A stretch of DNA of 64,000 nt from UBA1361 sp041656375 (GTDB lineage Bacteria > Bacillota_I > Bacilli_A > RFN20 > CAG-826). Positions 49,957-59,974 of the stretch are shown here, piece after piece. The stretch covers positions 186,001-250,000 of the forward strand of contig CAYPGR010000001.1 of the NCBI GenBank assembly GCA_964410505.1, in the 5' to 3' direction. A model generated the notes under the pieces. That model did not search any database. It saw only the letters and a program-made list of their open reading frames with translations, and was not told where the DNA came from. Each line of letters opens with the position of its first letter. The first letter of the stretch is position 1. The translations under genes were made by a program, and so were the position numbers.

Positions 49957-50765
49957 ATCTAGTATTTGCCGGTAATTATAAAGTTTTTAAGGGGATGCTT
50001 TTAAGTGCCCTCAGTGTCATTAAGCATTATAAGGGGGAACTTCACCTTTATATCTTGACAATGGAACTTAAAGAAGTCGATCCCGATTACCTAGCGGTTA
50101 AAAATGAAGATATTTTCCTCCTAGAAAAAGTGATTAAAGAAGTTAATGGAGCGTCAACCGTCACGAAAATTGATGCTACTGACTTATTCTTAAAAGAGTT
50201 AAGAGATTCACCGAATAACGATACCCGGTATACGGCTTATACCTTACTTCGTCTCTTAGTCGATTTAATCCCTAATATTCCAGATAAAGCTTTATATTTA
50301 GATACCGACGTTTTAGCCCATCATGACATCAGTGGTTTCTATAACACCGACATTAGTGAGTATGAACTCGCGGGGGTTAAAGATCGATATGGACGTTTCT
50401 TTATGGGACCTCGCTATTTAAATGCCGGGGTGCTGCTTCTTAATATGAAGCGGATTAAAGAAACGGGATTATTTCTTAAAACAAGAAACTATCTCAATAC
50501 AAAGAAAGTCTTCTTAAGTGATCAAACCGCGATTAACAAGTTTGTGCTTAAAAAGAAGCTTATGTCGCGCATCTATAACGAACAAAAGAAAGTTACGAAA
50601 GACACCGTTATCCGCCACTTTAGTATGCAGTTTAGACTCTTTCCGAAGTTCCACTTTATTAATATAAAACCGTGGCATAAAGAAAAATTACACCACGTTT
50701 ATAAATGTCATGCATTTGACGATATTTTAGAAAAATATGAACACATTACAAAGGAGATCTTATGA
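49953..50765 (+). CDS. Glycosyltransferase family 8
   Basis: 270 residues. GT8 core with DxD metal site in ALYLDTDVLAHHD (about 110-122), RYLNAGVLLLNMKRI and the HFSMQF...KPWH end. Retaining transferase using a UDP-sugar (galactose or glucose types are typical). Overlaps both neighbours by 4 nt. Confidence 0.88.
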   Translation: MNLVFAGNYKVFKGMLLSALSVIKHYKGELHLYILTMELKEVDPDYLAVKNEDIFLLEKVIKEVNGASTVTKIDATDLFLKELRDSPNNDTRYTAYTLLRLLVDLIPNIPDKALYLDTDVLAHHDISGFYNTDISEYELAGVKDRYGRFFMGPRYLNAGVLLLNMKRIKETGLFLKTRNYLNTKKVFLSDQTAINKFVLKKKLMSRIYNEQKKVTKDTVIRHFSMQFRLFPKFHFINIKPWHKEKLHHVYKCHAFDDILEKYEHITKEIL

Positions 50766-51700
50766 AAAAAGAAATACCAATATTTTTCGCTTGTGACGAT
50801 AACTACATTCCGTTTTTAGGAACGGCGATTCATACGCTGATTAAAAACGCAAATAAGGATTACCATTACCGCGCGATTGTCCTTAACGCTGGCATTAAAG
50901 AAGAAAATAAAGCACGCGTTAAAGTGCTTGAAAACGAACATCTTACCATTGACTTTTTTAATATCGAAGAAGTCATTAGCAAACATTATGATGAACTCGC
51001 CCTTCGGCTACGTGACTACTATAGTGTCGCCATTTATTACCGCATGTTTATTGCCACCCTATTCCCGCAATATGAAAAAGCGATTTACTTAGATGCCGAC
51101 TTAATATTGGTAGGCGATATCAGTGAACTCTATCACACGAATATTGAAGGTAAACTTGTCGGGGCTATTAATGACCGTCTGGTCTTAGATGTTCCAGAAT
51201 TTGCCGCTTACGCCAGTGAAGCGGTCGGGATTGCCGCCCATGAATACTTTAACTCTGGCGTCTTAGTGATGAACTTAAAGAAATTTAGAGAAGATGACAT
51301 TGAAAATAAGTTCTTACACCTTTTAGAAACGTATAACTTTGATAGTGTTTGTCCTGATCAAGATTACTTAAATGTCTTATGCCGTAATGACAAAGTATTA
51401 TTACCGATTGGTTGGAATAAAATGCCCTTACCCGATCACGAATTTGATTATGCAACCTTAAAACTATTGCATTACAACTCCTTTGAAAAGCCGTGGCATC
51501 ATGACCATGTCCTTTACTCCAAAGAGTTTTGGGATGCCGCCGTCACGAGTCCCTTTTATGACGATTTAATCCGTATTAAGCAAAGTGTCGATGCCGCCCA
51601 TTTAGCGAAAGAAGAAAAAGGCGTTAAAGGACTATTTGCGAAAGCCATCCACATTACTAACAATGAAGAAGTAACCTTTAAAAAGATCTTAGCCCTCTAA
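50762..51700 (+). CDS. Glycosyltransferase family 8
   Basis: 312 residues. DxD in AIYLDADLILVGD, EYFNSGVLVMNLKKF, CPDQDYLNVL and HYNSFEKPWHH are all GT8 landmarks. Only moderately similar to the preceding GT8, so likely adds a different sugar or linkage. Confidence 0.9.
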   Translation: MKKEIPIFFACDDNYIPFLGTAIHTLIKNANKDYHYRAIVLNAGIKEENKARVKVLENEHLTIDFFNIEEVISKHYDELALRLRDYYSVAIYYRMFIATLFPQYEKAIYLDADLILVGDISELYHTNIEGKLVGAINDRLVLDVPEFAAYASEAVGIAAHEYFNSGVLVMNLKKFREDDIENKFLHLLETYNFDSVCPDQDYLNVLCRNDKVLLPIGWNKMPLPDHEFDYATLKLLHYNSFEKPWHHDHVLYSKEFWDAAVTSPFYDDLIRIKQSVDAAHLAKEEKGVKGLFAKAIHITNNEEVTFKKILAL

Positions 51701-51705
51701 ACCCT

Positions 51706-52485
51706 ATGAACGACTTATTTAAAGATATCCGTCCTGTGATTGAAGCAAATATTAATAACGCCATTAAGGCGGGTACTTTTAACGTGAAAGTTATGCCGGG
51801 CGATCATATTGTCACCAAAGAAGAACGAGAACAAGTAGTCTTTAAATATGATTTACTAAAAAAGAAGTTATCTTCAAAAGTGAAAAGAATACCGGCCCAT
51901 GCCATTGTAAACAAAAAGACTAAGGAGATGGGAAGTGACATTAAGATCATTGGTTATGAGCATGCACTTAAGCTCAAAGGGAAAGCCTTTATCATTACAG
52001 CGAATCACTTCTCCCCCTTTGATTCTTTAATCGTCCGCTATTTGACAAATAAGTTGGGATACAAAAATAAACTAAGTGTGGTTGTGAGTGAAACGAATCT
52101 TTTTATGGGTGGACCCTTAGGCAAAATTGTCAAAGGAATAGATGTCTTACCGTATTCGAATGACTTAGCCTATTTAGGAAAAGTATTTAATCCAGCGCTT
52201 GAGGTCCTTGCCAAAAAGAAGAAAGCAATCCTTATTTATCCAGAACAAGAGATGTGGTTAGACTATCCTTATCCTCGTCCGTTGATGCCAGGGGCTTACC
52301 ATTATGCGACTAAACTTAATATCCCCATCTTGCCCTTATTTATTACGTGGGAGATTAAAGATCGGGTGAAGTACACCGTTCATGTCGGTGCACCGATTTA
52401 CCCTAACAAGGCCAAAAGTCTAAAAGATAATAAACAAGAAATGATAGAAAAAGACACAGCCTTTAAACGAAGTGTCATTCGTTAA
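51706..52485 (+). CDS. PlsC-like acyltransferase
   Basis: 259 residues. NHFSPFD motif (about 103-109), VLPYSND and YPEQEMWLDYPYPRPLMPGA in place of the usual EGTRS-like block; similar divergent motif to the first acyltransferase of the block, so they form a subfamily. Last of the PlsC-GT8-GT8-PlsC unit. Confidence 0.82.
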   Translation: MNDLFKDIRPVIEANINNAIKAGTFNVKVMPGDHIVTKEEREQVVFKYDLLKKKLSSKVKRIPAHAIVNKKTKEMGSDIKIIGYEHALKLKGKAFIITANHFSPFDSLIVRYLTNKLGYKNKLSVVVSETNLFMGGPLGKIVKGIDVLPYSNDLAYLGKVFNPALEVLAKKKKAILIYPEQEMWLDYPYPRPLMPGAYHYATKLNIPILPLFITWEIKDRVKYTVHVGAPIYPNKAKSLKDNKQEMIEKDTAFKRSVIR

Positions 52486-52529
52486 GCTGTATAAACACGT
52501 ATAATGTTCATAGAGAGTAAACACTTAAT

Positions 52530-53249
52530 ATGGACATTTTTTTAAATGGATTACAAGACGCTTTCTTCACCACCCTATATTTTGGTGGGGTTGCTCTTAC
52601 TACTTTACTCATTAAGTATGTCTTTAAACTAAAAGGTGAATGGTACCGCAAGAGCCTGCATCTTTTCTTTATGGGATCCATCTTCCCTTTCCTCTATCTA
52701 TTTGACTTTTGGTATACATCCGTTATTACGATGGTCCTCCTTATGGTCTTTGCCCTAATTGGACTTACGATTCTTGGAAAATTTTCATTTTATTCTTCCC
52801 TTCTTGCGGAGCGCAAGAAAGGAGAAGTGAAAAGAAGCATTGCTCTCGCGTTTTTCACTTATATTCTGATCACAAGTGTTGTATGGGGCCTATTTGGAAA
52901 AGACCATAAGTATATTGTCCTAGCATCAATTCTTTCATGGGGAATCGGTGATGCTTTGGCCGCTCTTGTAGGACAAGGAAAGAATACGACAGTGATTAAA
53001 CATAAGTTTATTAAGTGTAGGAAGACGGTCGAAGGATCATTGGCGATGTTTATGTGTTCACTCGTCATCATTTTTTTCATTGTGTACTTTACCACCAAAG
53101 ATGATGTTATTAATGTTGTGATTATCCCTTTTGTAACATCCTTGTTAGCGACAATCACTGAAACAATAGCTAAAGAGGGTGATGATACCTTGTGGGTTCC
53201 GTTGATTATATCAATGACATTATTGGCCTCAACCCACTTATTTTATTAG
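52530..53249 (+). CDS. Membrane kinase of the dolichol/phytol/DAG kinase (CTP-dependent) family
   Basis: 239 residues, seven membrane segments. Family signatures: YRKSLHLFFMG, SWGIGDALAALVGQGK, KTVEGSLAMF and TETIAKEGDDTLWVPL. Members phosphorylate a polyprenol, phytol or diacylglycerol with CTP. Next to the glycolipid block it could recycle the lipid carrier or diacylglycerol (inference). A -10-like TATAAT at about 52500 suggests its own promoter. Confidence 0.8.
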   Translation: MDIFLNGLQDAFFTTLYFGGVALTTLLIKYVFKLKGEWYRKSLHLFFMGSIFPFLYLFDFWYTSVITMVLLMVFALIGLTILGKFSFYSSLLAERKKGEVKRSIALAFFTYILITSVVWGLFGKDHKYIVLASILSWGIGDALAALVGQGKNTTVIKHKFIKCRKTVEGSLAMFMCSLVIIFFIVYFTTKDDVINVVIIPFVTSLLATITETIAKEGDDTLWVPLIISMTLLASTHLFY

Positions 53250-53349
53250 GACTAAAAATATAAATAGATGATAACGTTGTAATACTTTATAATTAATATA
53301 GCCGATTATCTTATTATCGCTTTGAGAATATATGCAGAGAGGATGACGA

Positions 53350-53988
53350 ATGTTTAAATACACCCGAGCAGCAGTGATGATGATTATTGAAGATATAAAG
53401 CGTTACGCTAAGATATTTCAATATGGTTCATCCGTGTTTATTGTCATCTACTATGTCTATGCATTTCTTACCCAAAAAGGTAATGTGATTGCGAACGCCA
53501 TTCTTGCTTCTTTATTTGTCGCCTATACAATTTTTGTTCTATTCTTCTCGAAACATAAGAATAAGAAAATCCAAAGAATAGTCAGAAGAAGTTATAAGTG
53601 GATAAATCTAGGGATTAAAGCCTTTACCTTAGGGGTGATGATATACGGTATCTATATGGCAACAACGGATGTCACACCGATTAATACAATCCTTGCCTCT
53701 TTAATGATCTTCTTATGGGTGATGCAAGTCTTATTAGAATTCATCATTAAGATCATTCAAGATAAGAGCGATCTCTTTATTGCCGCATGGACCAAAGACT
53801 TAGAAAACTTAAACCCAAAAACAACGGTCAAGAAAATATTCGATAAAGTAAGAAAAAAAGAAGTTGAAGAAGAAAAGTCTCCGGAAATACTAGCGATTGA
53901 AAGTAAAATTAAGAATAGAAAACTTATCAATAAAACTAAAAACATTATGAAAGAGTCATCTTCTTCAAACACGCTAAACAAAAAATAG
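53350..53988 (+). CDS. Membrane protein of unknown function
   Basis: 212 residues: four membrane helices in two pairs (about 27-70 and 88-138) and a charged tail (KKIFDKVRKKEVEEEKSPEI). No family recognised. RBS GAGAGGA. Confidence 0.65.
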   Translation: MFKYTRAAVMMIIEDIKRYAKIFQYGSSVFIVIYYVYAFLTQKGNVIANAILASLFVAYTIFVLFFSKHKNKKIQRIVRRSYKWINLGIKAFTLGVMIYGIYMATTDVTPINTILASLMIFLWVMQVLLEFIIKIIQDKSDLFIAAWTKDLENLNPKTTVKKIFDKVRKKEVEEEKSPEILAIESKIKNRKLINKTKNIMKESSSSNTLNKK

Positions 53989-54072
53989 TAAACTTTATAC
54001 GATTAGATGCCATAAAATACATAAACTATTACAATACAAATGGTATAATCAAATTTCTAATGGGATAGATAG

Positions 54073-55584
54073 ATGAATCGAAGAAAAGCCTTTATTAATA
54101 TATTAACGTCAACAATCTTCAAAGTGTTTATTGTTCTAATAACCATATTTGCAAGAAGTGTTTTAATGAGGCAAATTGGAGAAGAGGCTACGGGGCTATT
54201 TTCTCTATATACTAGTATTTTAGGTTTTTTAAGTATTGCTGAACTTGGCGTTGGTACCGCAATCACTTTTAGTATGTATAAACCTATTGTTGCTGGTGAT
54301 AAAAATATGGTTTCTGCCTTATATTTCTTGTATAAGAAAATATATCGGATAATATTTTTTGTGATTTTGGCTATCGGAATATTGATTACACCTTTAGTTC
54401 CTTTGCTAGCAAAAAATCAAACTGGTTCATATAACATATATTTTACCTATATTCTGTTCCTTGGTGCTCAAGTGATTACGTATTTGTATGGGCACAAGAC
54501 TTCTCTAATCAACGCACATCTGGATAATTATGTCACCACTACGATTCATTCAATTGGATTAATTGTCGGAGCGGCTCTCCAAATATTTGTACTATTAAAG
54601 CTTAAAAATTTCGACCTATTTTTTGCCTCTATTATTATCGGGAATTTAATACAATGGGTACTTACTGAAGTTATTTATAAAGTTAAATATCGCAATCTGA
54701 TAAACGGCCAAAAAAAGATTGATGATGATCTAAAGAAAGATGTAATCGTCAAGGTAAAGGCACTTTTTTTGCATAGGATTGGTGGTTTACTCGTCAATAC
54801 TGGTGATAGTATCATAATAAGCACAATAATTGGGATTGGCATTTTAGGATATTATTCCAATTACATTACGATTGTAAATGGAGTGATTTCTGTTCTTACA
54901 TTAGTTTTCACTTCGATTACTAATATTGTTGGACATTCATATGCAAAAAACAGCAAGGAGGTCTACCATAAGCAATTTATCGAGATATATATTCTAAATT
55001 ATCTTATTGCATTTGTCTTCTTTTTAGGTTTTTTTATGGTGATTGATCCTCTTGTAACACTCTTATTCACTGAGGTTTCTATTTTACCTAGAGATGTGGT
55101 CTTGATTATTTCCATCAATTATTTTGTTCAATTTATGAGAAATGCAACCCTGACTTTCAAGGACGCTTCAGGTTTATTTTACTATGATCGTTTCAAGCCA
55201 TTAGTAGAGGGAATTGCAAACTTAATACTATCATTAATATTCGTGTTTTTATGGGGGATCCAGGGCGTTCTTATAGCAACAATTATTACAAATTTAGCCC
55301 TCACTCATATTGTAGAGCCATTTGTTTTATTTAAATTTGGGTTCAATATGAAACCAACCAAGTATTACCTTGTTAATTATTTGCTAGTCGCAATGTTCAT
55401 TGTAATTATTTTTATCATTTATTTTATCCCATTACCGATTATTGAGAATCCTTATGTTTCCTTACTAATAAATGGCACATTCTCAATAATTATTTCTCTG
55501 ACTGTATTTGGTCTTTTCTATTTCTTAAGCCCGTACTTTAGAATGAACGTAAAGAAGTACATTTCATTTAGAAAGATAAGGTAA
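54073..55584 (+). CDS. Polysaccharide flippase (Wzx/MviN-MATE family)
   Basis: 503 residues with about 14 membrane helices. The N-terminus SVLMRQIGEEATGLFSLYTS and GVGTAITFSMYKPI are typical of polysaccharide transporters that flip lipid-linked repeat units. It opens the polysaccharide region, which is more AT-rich than the first half of the window. No clear terminator follows. Confidence 0.85.
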   Translation: MNRRKAFINILTSTIFKVFIVLITIFARSVLMRQIGEEATGLFSLYTSILGFLSIAELGVGTAITFSMYKPIVAGDKNMVSALYFLYKKIYRIIFFVILAIGILITPLVPLLAKNQTGSYNIYFTYILFLGAQVITYLYGHKTSLINAHLDNYVTTTIHSIGLIVGAALQIFVLLKLKNFDLFFASIIIGNLIQWVLTEVIYKVKYRNLINGQKKIDDDLKKDVIVKVKALFLHRIGGLLVNTGDSIIISTIIGIGILGYYSNYITIVNGVISVLTLVFTSITNIVGHSYAKNSKEVYHKQFIEIYILNYLIAFVFFLGFFMVIDPLVTLLFTEVSILPRDVVLIISINYFVQFMRNATLTFKDASGLFYYDRFKPLVEGIANLILSLIFVFLWGIQGVLIATIITNLALTHIVEPFVLFKFGFNMKPTKYYLVNYLLVAMFIVIIFIIYFIPLPIIENPYVSLLINGTFSIIISLTVFGLFYFLSPYFRMNVKKYISFRKIR

Positions 55585-55836
55585 TCAGGTTTACTATTAT
55601 TCGCTTTTGGATGTATGGTTTGCTTCCGCTTGAGATGTAAATTCAAATTTGATGAAAAAATTATATATTTGACAGAAAATAAATTCTCTAATTTATCTCG
55701 TGCTTAATTATGCGATTGACTCATGTGAATAAATAATTTTTTCCGATTACACAAACACACTTATTGATTAAAGATTAAATTTATTAACTCATAACTAGTA
55801 GAATATGTAAATGCCATCATATAGATGTAGGAAATT
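55585..55836. other. Intergenic spacer before the IS21 remnant
   Basis: AT-rich; no gene, RNA or terminator recognised. Confidence 0.4.
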
Positions 55837-56578
55837 GACGGTCGAAAATGTAGGTTTCTTACGGGTATGCTTTTCTTTTTGATAAACTTTTTCTAACTCA
55901 CGATTAGAAAGGTTTAGAAATTAAATGAGAAGAGACTTATATGAAAGGATGGTATTTATGAACAACCATGGTGAAGAGCCAAATTATGTCGAACGCGCTC
56001 GCCTTATTAATCTCACCATCTCCCATTTCCTCTATCATGAACGCCTGGATGATTTTGATTTCTCCTACCAACCCTCGATTAATAAAACCCAAATTCTCGA
56101 TCTTATTGGCCGTACGCGGGTGTTGGTAAAACTCACCTTGCTACCGCGCTTGGCATTGAAGCTTCCAGTAAACGCGTCTCGACCTATTTTATCCACTTTA
56201 ATACACTCATGCAAAAGTTTAAAGTCGCCGCGAGTGAAGGTACCGTCGACAAAGTTGTTAAACATTATCTAAAATACAAACTGCTTATCGTCGACGAAGT
56301 TGGCTATCTTCCTGTTGATAAAGATGCCGCGAATGGTTTCTTTCAGCTTGTCGCCGCTCGCTATGAAAGACGACCGCTAATTATTACATCAAATTTACCA
56401 CTTTCTAAATGGGGCGATGTCTTTGGTGATTATACAATCGCTAACGCTATTATTGATCGCCTTGTTCATCATTCTCACATTATCAAAATAACCGGGCAAT
56501 CCTACCGCATCAAAGGTAAACTCCAATTTGAAAATGACGAGGACTAGTCCTCGTCATTTACCTACATTTTCAACCGCT
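55837..56578 (+). mobile_element. Internally deleted IS21-family element
   Basis: Inverted ends: GGTCGAAAATGTAGGT (55840-55855) and ACCTACATTTTCAACCGC (56560-56577), matching in 15 of 16 positions. A further ATGTAGG copy lies just outside the left end (55825-55831), like the multiple terminal repeats of IS21 elements. Only an istB-like gene remnant is inside; istA is missing, so the element cannot move by itself. Confidence 0.72.
55925..56547 (+). pseudogene. istB: istB-like ATPase gene, truncated and frameshifted
   Basis: Frame 1 encodes an IstB-type middle (FDFSYQPSINKTQILDL, to about 56103); frame 3 continues from the P-loop AGVGKTHLATALGIEASSK (about 56118) to the end, with LLIVDEVGYLPVDKDAANGF and RPLIITSNLPLSKWGD. 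About 15 residues (the strand before the P-loop) are missing at the junction and the N-terminal ~60 residues are lost. A 28-nt perfect palindrome (56532-56559) lies over the stop. Confidence 0.82.
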
Positions 56579-56651
56579 ATAAACCAACATAAATTTATTG
56601 ACAATTACAGAATAAAACGATACTAGGTTTTGTCATTTGATTATAATTTGA

Positions 56652-58724
56652 CTAATTACTACTTTTTTTCCGTGAAGAGGGCTTGAAAACAAGGATAAGT
56701 AAATTCGATAATAATATTAATCCAGAGTGAATATTACTAAATGTATTTTTTTTAAACATACCGGGCAACAAAATGGTAAGAAGTAGATAAATAAGCACCG
56801 GTAGAACCGATACTATTAGCCACATTATGATGGCTGTATTCTTCTTATTGAATTTTTTATACTGATAAAGATTTTTTAGTACGATAAAAAAGTAAAATGC
56901 AGAAAAGATAATTAAGATGACTTTTTGTATAATTTGTGCGTAGTCCATAGCAATAGTGAGACAAATTACTGATAGGGTATTAAATATTGAAAAGAATATT
57001 AAGTCAATGAGAAAGTGGTTTGATTTATTCTTTCTTGGCGAGACTGGATTTGAAATTATCCTTGAAGGCCAAAATATTGTCTGAAGAAAAACAAAAAATT
57101 GTTTTCTTATAGAACTGAAAATAGTTGAAAATAATGAGGTATAGGTTTGTTTCAAATCTAAAATAATTACTTTGTAATGCGATCTTCTAAGTAGATAATT
57201 AAGAAACTTCAGGTGGTTAATATTTGATGTATTTGCATTGCGGACAACGATGGGAGTATCCATTTTATCTTTCCAATCCCGAGTTCTAAAAACAAAAGTA
57301 TGGTCGAGAGAAATAGATAATACTTCACCGAGATTATAAAAAGCTTGAGGGGCCGAAATACTATTTTCTTGAGTAAGTGAATAAGAAAACGCAATTCCTT
57401 TTATTGATAAATAGGGGACTTTATCGGCCATAACATCCATTTCGTTTGAATTATATAATGTGATATTTCTATACATTAAACAATGATAGAGTTCATGTCT
57501 AAGAGAAATGGACATATTATCTTGTGATTGGTATGACATCGCTAAAACCAATATTAAATATTGTTCTTTGAATGGTAAAGATGTTAGAGTTAAATGAAAA
57601 AGAATTGAACCTATAATGAGCCCAAGAAATAAAGGCCATTTTTGATGGTTATTTTTCCTAATTTGTATTATTGGTAAGATAAATAGAGCAAGAAAGAAGA
57701 GTAATGAAATTAGGCCTTGTCTTGATGCGATTTCTAGAAATCCGTTATGAGCAACCATTTGATTTGATGAATAATTGAAAAGAGAGAGTTGATTACCTAA
57801 TAAGGGACTAGTAAAAAGTAGAATAAATGATTCTAGCGCGGCTCCAATTCGATTGCTTGTAGAGGCATCAGCTGTACTTTCCCCGTAAAATATTACTTTA
57901 ATTAAGTCAAGCATGCGTTCTTTTATTGGAACCAGAATTGACAAATTCATTATCAATAAAACTGCAATTACCAGCATAATCAATCCAATGGTTATAACTA
58001 ATTTTCTACGATTTTTAAAAACGAAAAGTATTACAATGATACTCACAATAATTAGGTTAAGAAGACCTGCTCTCGAACCTGTAGAAAGTAATGCCAAAAC
58101 AGAGAATAATAACGGAACAACAAAAAAGAATTTCTTTTTTAACAAATTATATAGAAATAGGGTGGATGCGATTAATAAAGTCGCTGCTACATCATTTTGG
58201 TTTCCAAAGAATGAACCTAAGCGCCTATCGAAATTTAAATGTAGTAAATCAGATGCATAGTAAATGGTAAAGCAGATAACATATGAAATTAATCCAAAAA
58301 CCATTGCAGAATAAAAAGTATTCCTCATCTTCTCAGAATCAATAAGAATCAAATATAATGGAATCATATTAATTATATTTAGAATAAAGGATTTTTCACT
58401 TTTAATGGATTTGTTTAGTAACGCCACAAAAATAAACCATGTTGCCGAAATAAACAAGAGAGCAAGAAAATTGGTTAGGGTAATCTTAGAGTAAAAGATT
58501 AAATAAACTGCAATTAATATATTGGTCGCAATCAACAAAAATTTTAGTATTAGATTCAAGGGGAAGATTCTTGTAAAACCCATTGTCAGAAAAATTGAAA
58601 GAAACAGTGAGATTGTAAGAAAGTTAAATAAAAGGGTTTCAAAGCGATTGGAACTCATAATAAAGTGGTCTTTTCTAATTTTGGCACCACTCTTTTTCAT
58701 GAAAATATATATCCTAGTTAACAT
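56652..58724 (-). CDS. O-antigen polymerase/ligase-like membrane protein (Wzy/WaaL type)
   Basis: 690 residues. About ten membrane helices in the first 420 residues with a Wzy_C signature (FGNQNDVAATLLIASTLFL, LLSTGSRAGLLNLIIV, VAHNGFLEIASRQGL), then a soluble region and three further helices. Start at ATG 58724 follows GAGGG by 5 nt and overlaps the upstream stop by 11 nt. Polymerises or ligates the surface polysaccharide. Confidence 0.82.
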   Translation of the reverse strand: MLTRIYIFMKKSGAKIRKDHFIMSSNRFETLLFNFLTISLFLSIFLTMGFTRIFPLNLILKFLLIATNILIAVYLIFYSKITLTNFLALLFISATWFIFVALLNKSIKSEKSFILNIINMIPLYLILIDSEKMRNTFYSAMVFGLISYVICFTIYYASDLLHLNFDRRLGSFFGNQNDVAATLLIASTLFLYNLLKKKFFFVVPLLFSVLALLSTGSRAGLLNLIIVSIIVILFVFKNRRKLVITIGLIMLVIAVLLIMNLSILVPIKERMLDLIKVIFYGESTADASTSNRIGAALESFILLFTSPLLGNQLSLFNYSSNQMVAHNGFLEIASRQGLISLLFFLALFILPIIQIRKNNHQKWPLFLGLIIGSILFHLTLTSLPFKEQYLILVLAMSYQSQDNMSISLRHELYHCLMYRNITLYNSNEMDVMADKVPYLSIKGIAFSYSLTQENSISAPQAFYNLGEVLSISLDHTFVFRTRDWKDKMDTPIVVRNANTSNINHLKFLNYLLRRSHYKVIILDLKQTYTSLFSTIFSSIRKQFFVFLQTIFWPSRIISNPVSPRKNKSNHFLIDLIFFSIFNTLSVICLTIAMDYAQIIQKVILIIFSAFYFFIVLKNLYQYKKFNKKNTAIIMWLIVSVLPVLIYLLLTILLPGMFKKNTFSNIHSGLILLSNLLILVFKPSSRKKSSN

Positions 58725-59859
58725 TAAACCCTCTTCTATAATAAGAATTGGCAATTAAGATACATGTAATAGAAATAAAAAGAAATAAAGAAAATGCACC
58801 GTAATATACATTGCTTAACTCATAAATGAATAAGATATTCAGCCATACTTTGCCTATTAATAGGATTAATTGGTAAATAAAGATACTTAAGATAATAATT
58901 AATCCAAGCCCTCGTTTTTGAATTTTTAACTTATTGGATGAAACTACAATAAAGAAAAGTGTCAAAAATGCAAGCACAGTATAGATTGTTAGCGTCAAGT
59001 AGTCTACCTTATCTTCTATTAAATCACCAAATATCTGAGACAAAAAGGCATTTTCCCCTTGTTGGTCAAAGAAAGAAACCTGATAATCACCCAATTTGGA
59101 AATCTTTCTCATTTCATTTCTAATACGCAAACTATTATTAATGAAGTCGAAATTGACATCACTCTCAAGTTCCGACCTCATACTAGCGGTAGGAACGATT
59201 ATATTATATAAACCATGAAAATAATTTAAAGCTGTGGAAATAGGCTCTGCCTCTTCAACATAAAATATATTAGAAACATATCCCTGATAAGTTTTATCAC
59301 CAAATTCTAGAGAAATTTTGAATTTCGTATTTTTGAAATAACTCAAATCTTCTGAAATAGTATTCAAATCCAGCAATTCTAGTGCGATAGTGCTGTCTAA
59401 TTGAATCGTGAAATCAAAACCAGAATCAATGAAACGGGAGTCTATATCTTGGAATTCTTGACGAACCCGAAAACTTTCAAAGTAAGGATTTCCAATGTCA
59501 TAACGGAGAGGATTATAGAGTATGCTGCTAAGAATTTCATAATTAGCTCCGGAGTTCGCTGACAAATTAATTTTGAAATTATTAGCTTCCTTGAGTTTAT
59601 AGTAAATTACAGACTTATTAGATCTCGACGTGTTTTCACGAACAAATGAAGAAAGAGAATCTATATGAAAATCGCCATTTGATTGGATTACTGAGTGGAC
59701 AAATGGAATTTTATAATCGTTCATTATCGCAGTTTGTTTATAATATGTTAGTTTAGATTCAATCAATAAGTTTGGCTTCGAAAAAAATAGTAAAGAAAAG
59801 AACAATTGAAAAATAACCAAGGGAAATGTTAATAATAAGTATTTATTTTTAAATGACAT
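58714..59859 (-). CDS. Membrane protein of unknown function in the polysaccharide locus
   Basis: 381 residues: N-terminal membrane helix (about 7-27), an outer domain of about 260 residues without cysteines, and three C-terminal helices (about 290-375). No family recognised. Topology resembles chain-length or co-polymerase proteins (helix-domain-helix) but has too many C-terminal helices. Coupled to the Wzy-like gene. Confidence 0.65.
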   Translation of the reverse strand: MSFKNKYLLLTFPLVIFQLFFSLLFFSKPNLLIESKLTYYKQTAIMNDYKIPFVHSVIQSNGDFHIDSLSSFVRENTSRSNKSVIYYKLKEANNFKINLSANSGANYEILSSILYNPLRYDIGNPYFESFRVRQEFQDIDSRFIDSGFDFTIQLDSTIALELLDLNTISEDLSYFKNTKFKISLEFGDKTYQGYVSNIFYVEEAEPISTALNYFHGLYNIIVPTASMRSELESDVNFDFINNSLRIRNEMRKISKLGDYQVSFFDQQGENAFLSQIFGDLIEDKVDYLTLTIYTVLAFLTLFFIVVSSNKLKIQKRGLGLIIILSIFIYQLILLIGKVWLNILFIYELSNVYYGAFSLFLFISITCILIANSYYRRGFNVN

Positions 59860-59908
59860 ATATAAATATTATATATGAGTAACCATAATGTCAAGGGTTG
59901 GTAAGTTG

Positions 59909-59951
59909 AAGTTATTCATTTTTACTAAACAATAGAAAAAATGAATAACTT
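59909..59951. terminator. 15-bp stem-loop between polysaccharide genes
   Basis: AAGTTATTCATTTTT (59909-59923) pairs perfectly with AAAAATGAATAACTT (59937-59951). It follows the leftward GT4 gene; the T-rich arm may help termination. Confidence 0.5.
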
Positions 59952-59974
59952 AATCTTCAATTTCAACTATTCAA

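Noticed and set aside
54057..54266. Open frame antisense to the flippase start
   Set aside because: No ribosome binding site; overlaps a clear membrane transporter on the other strand.
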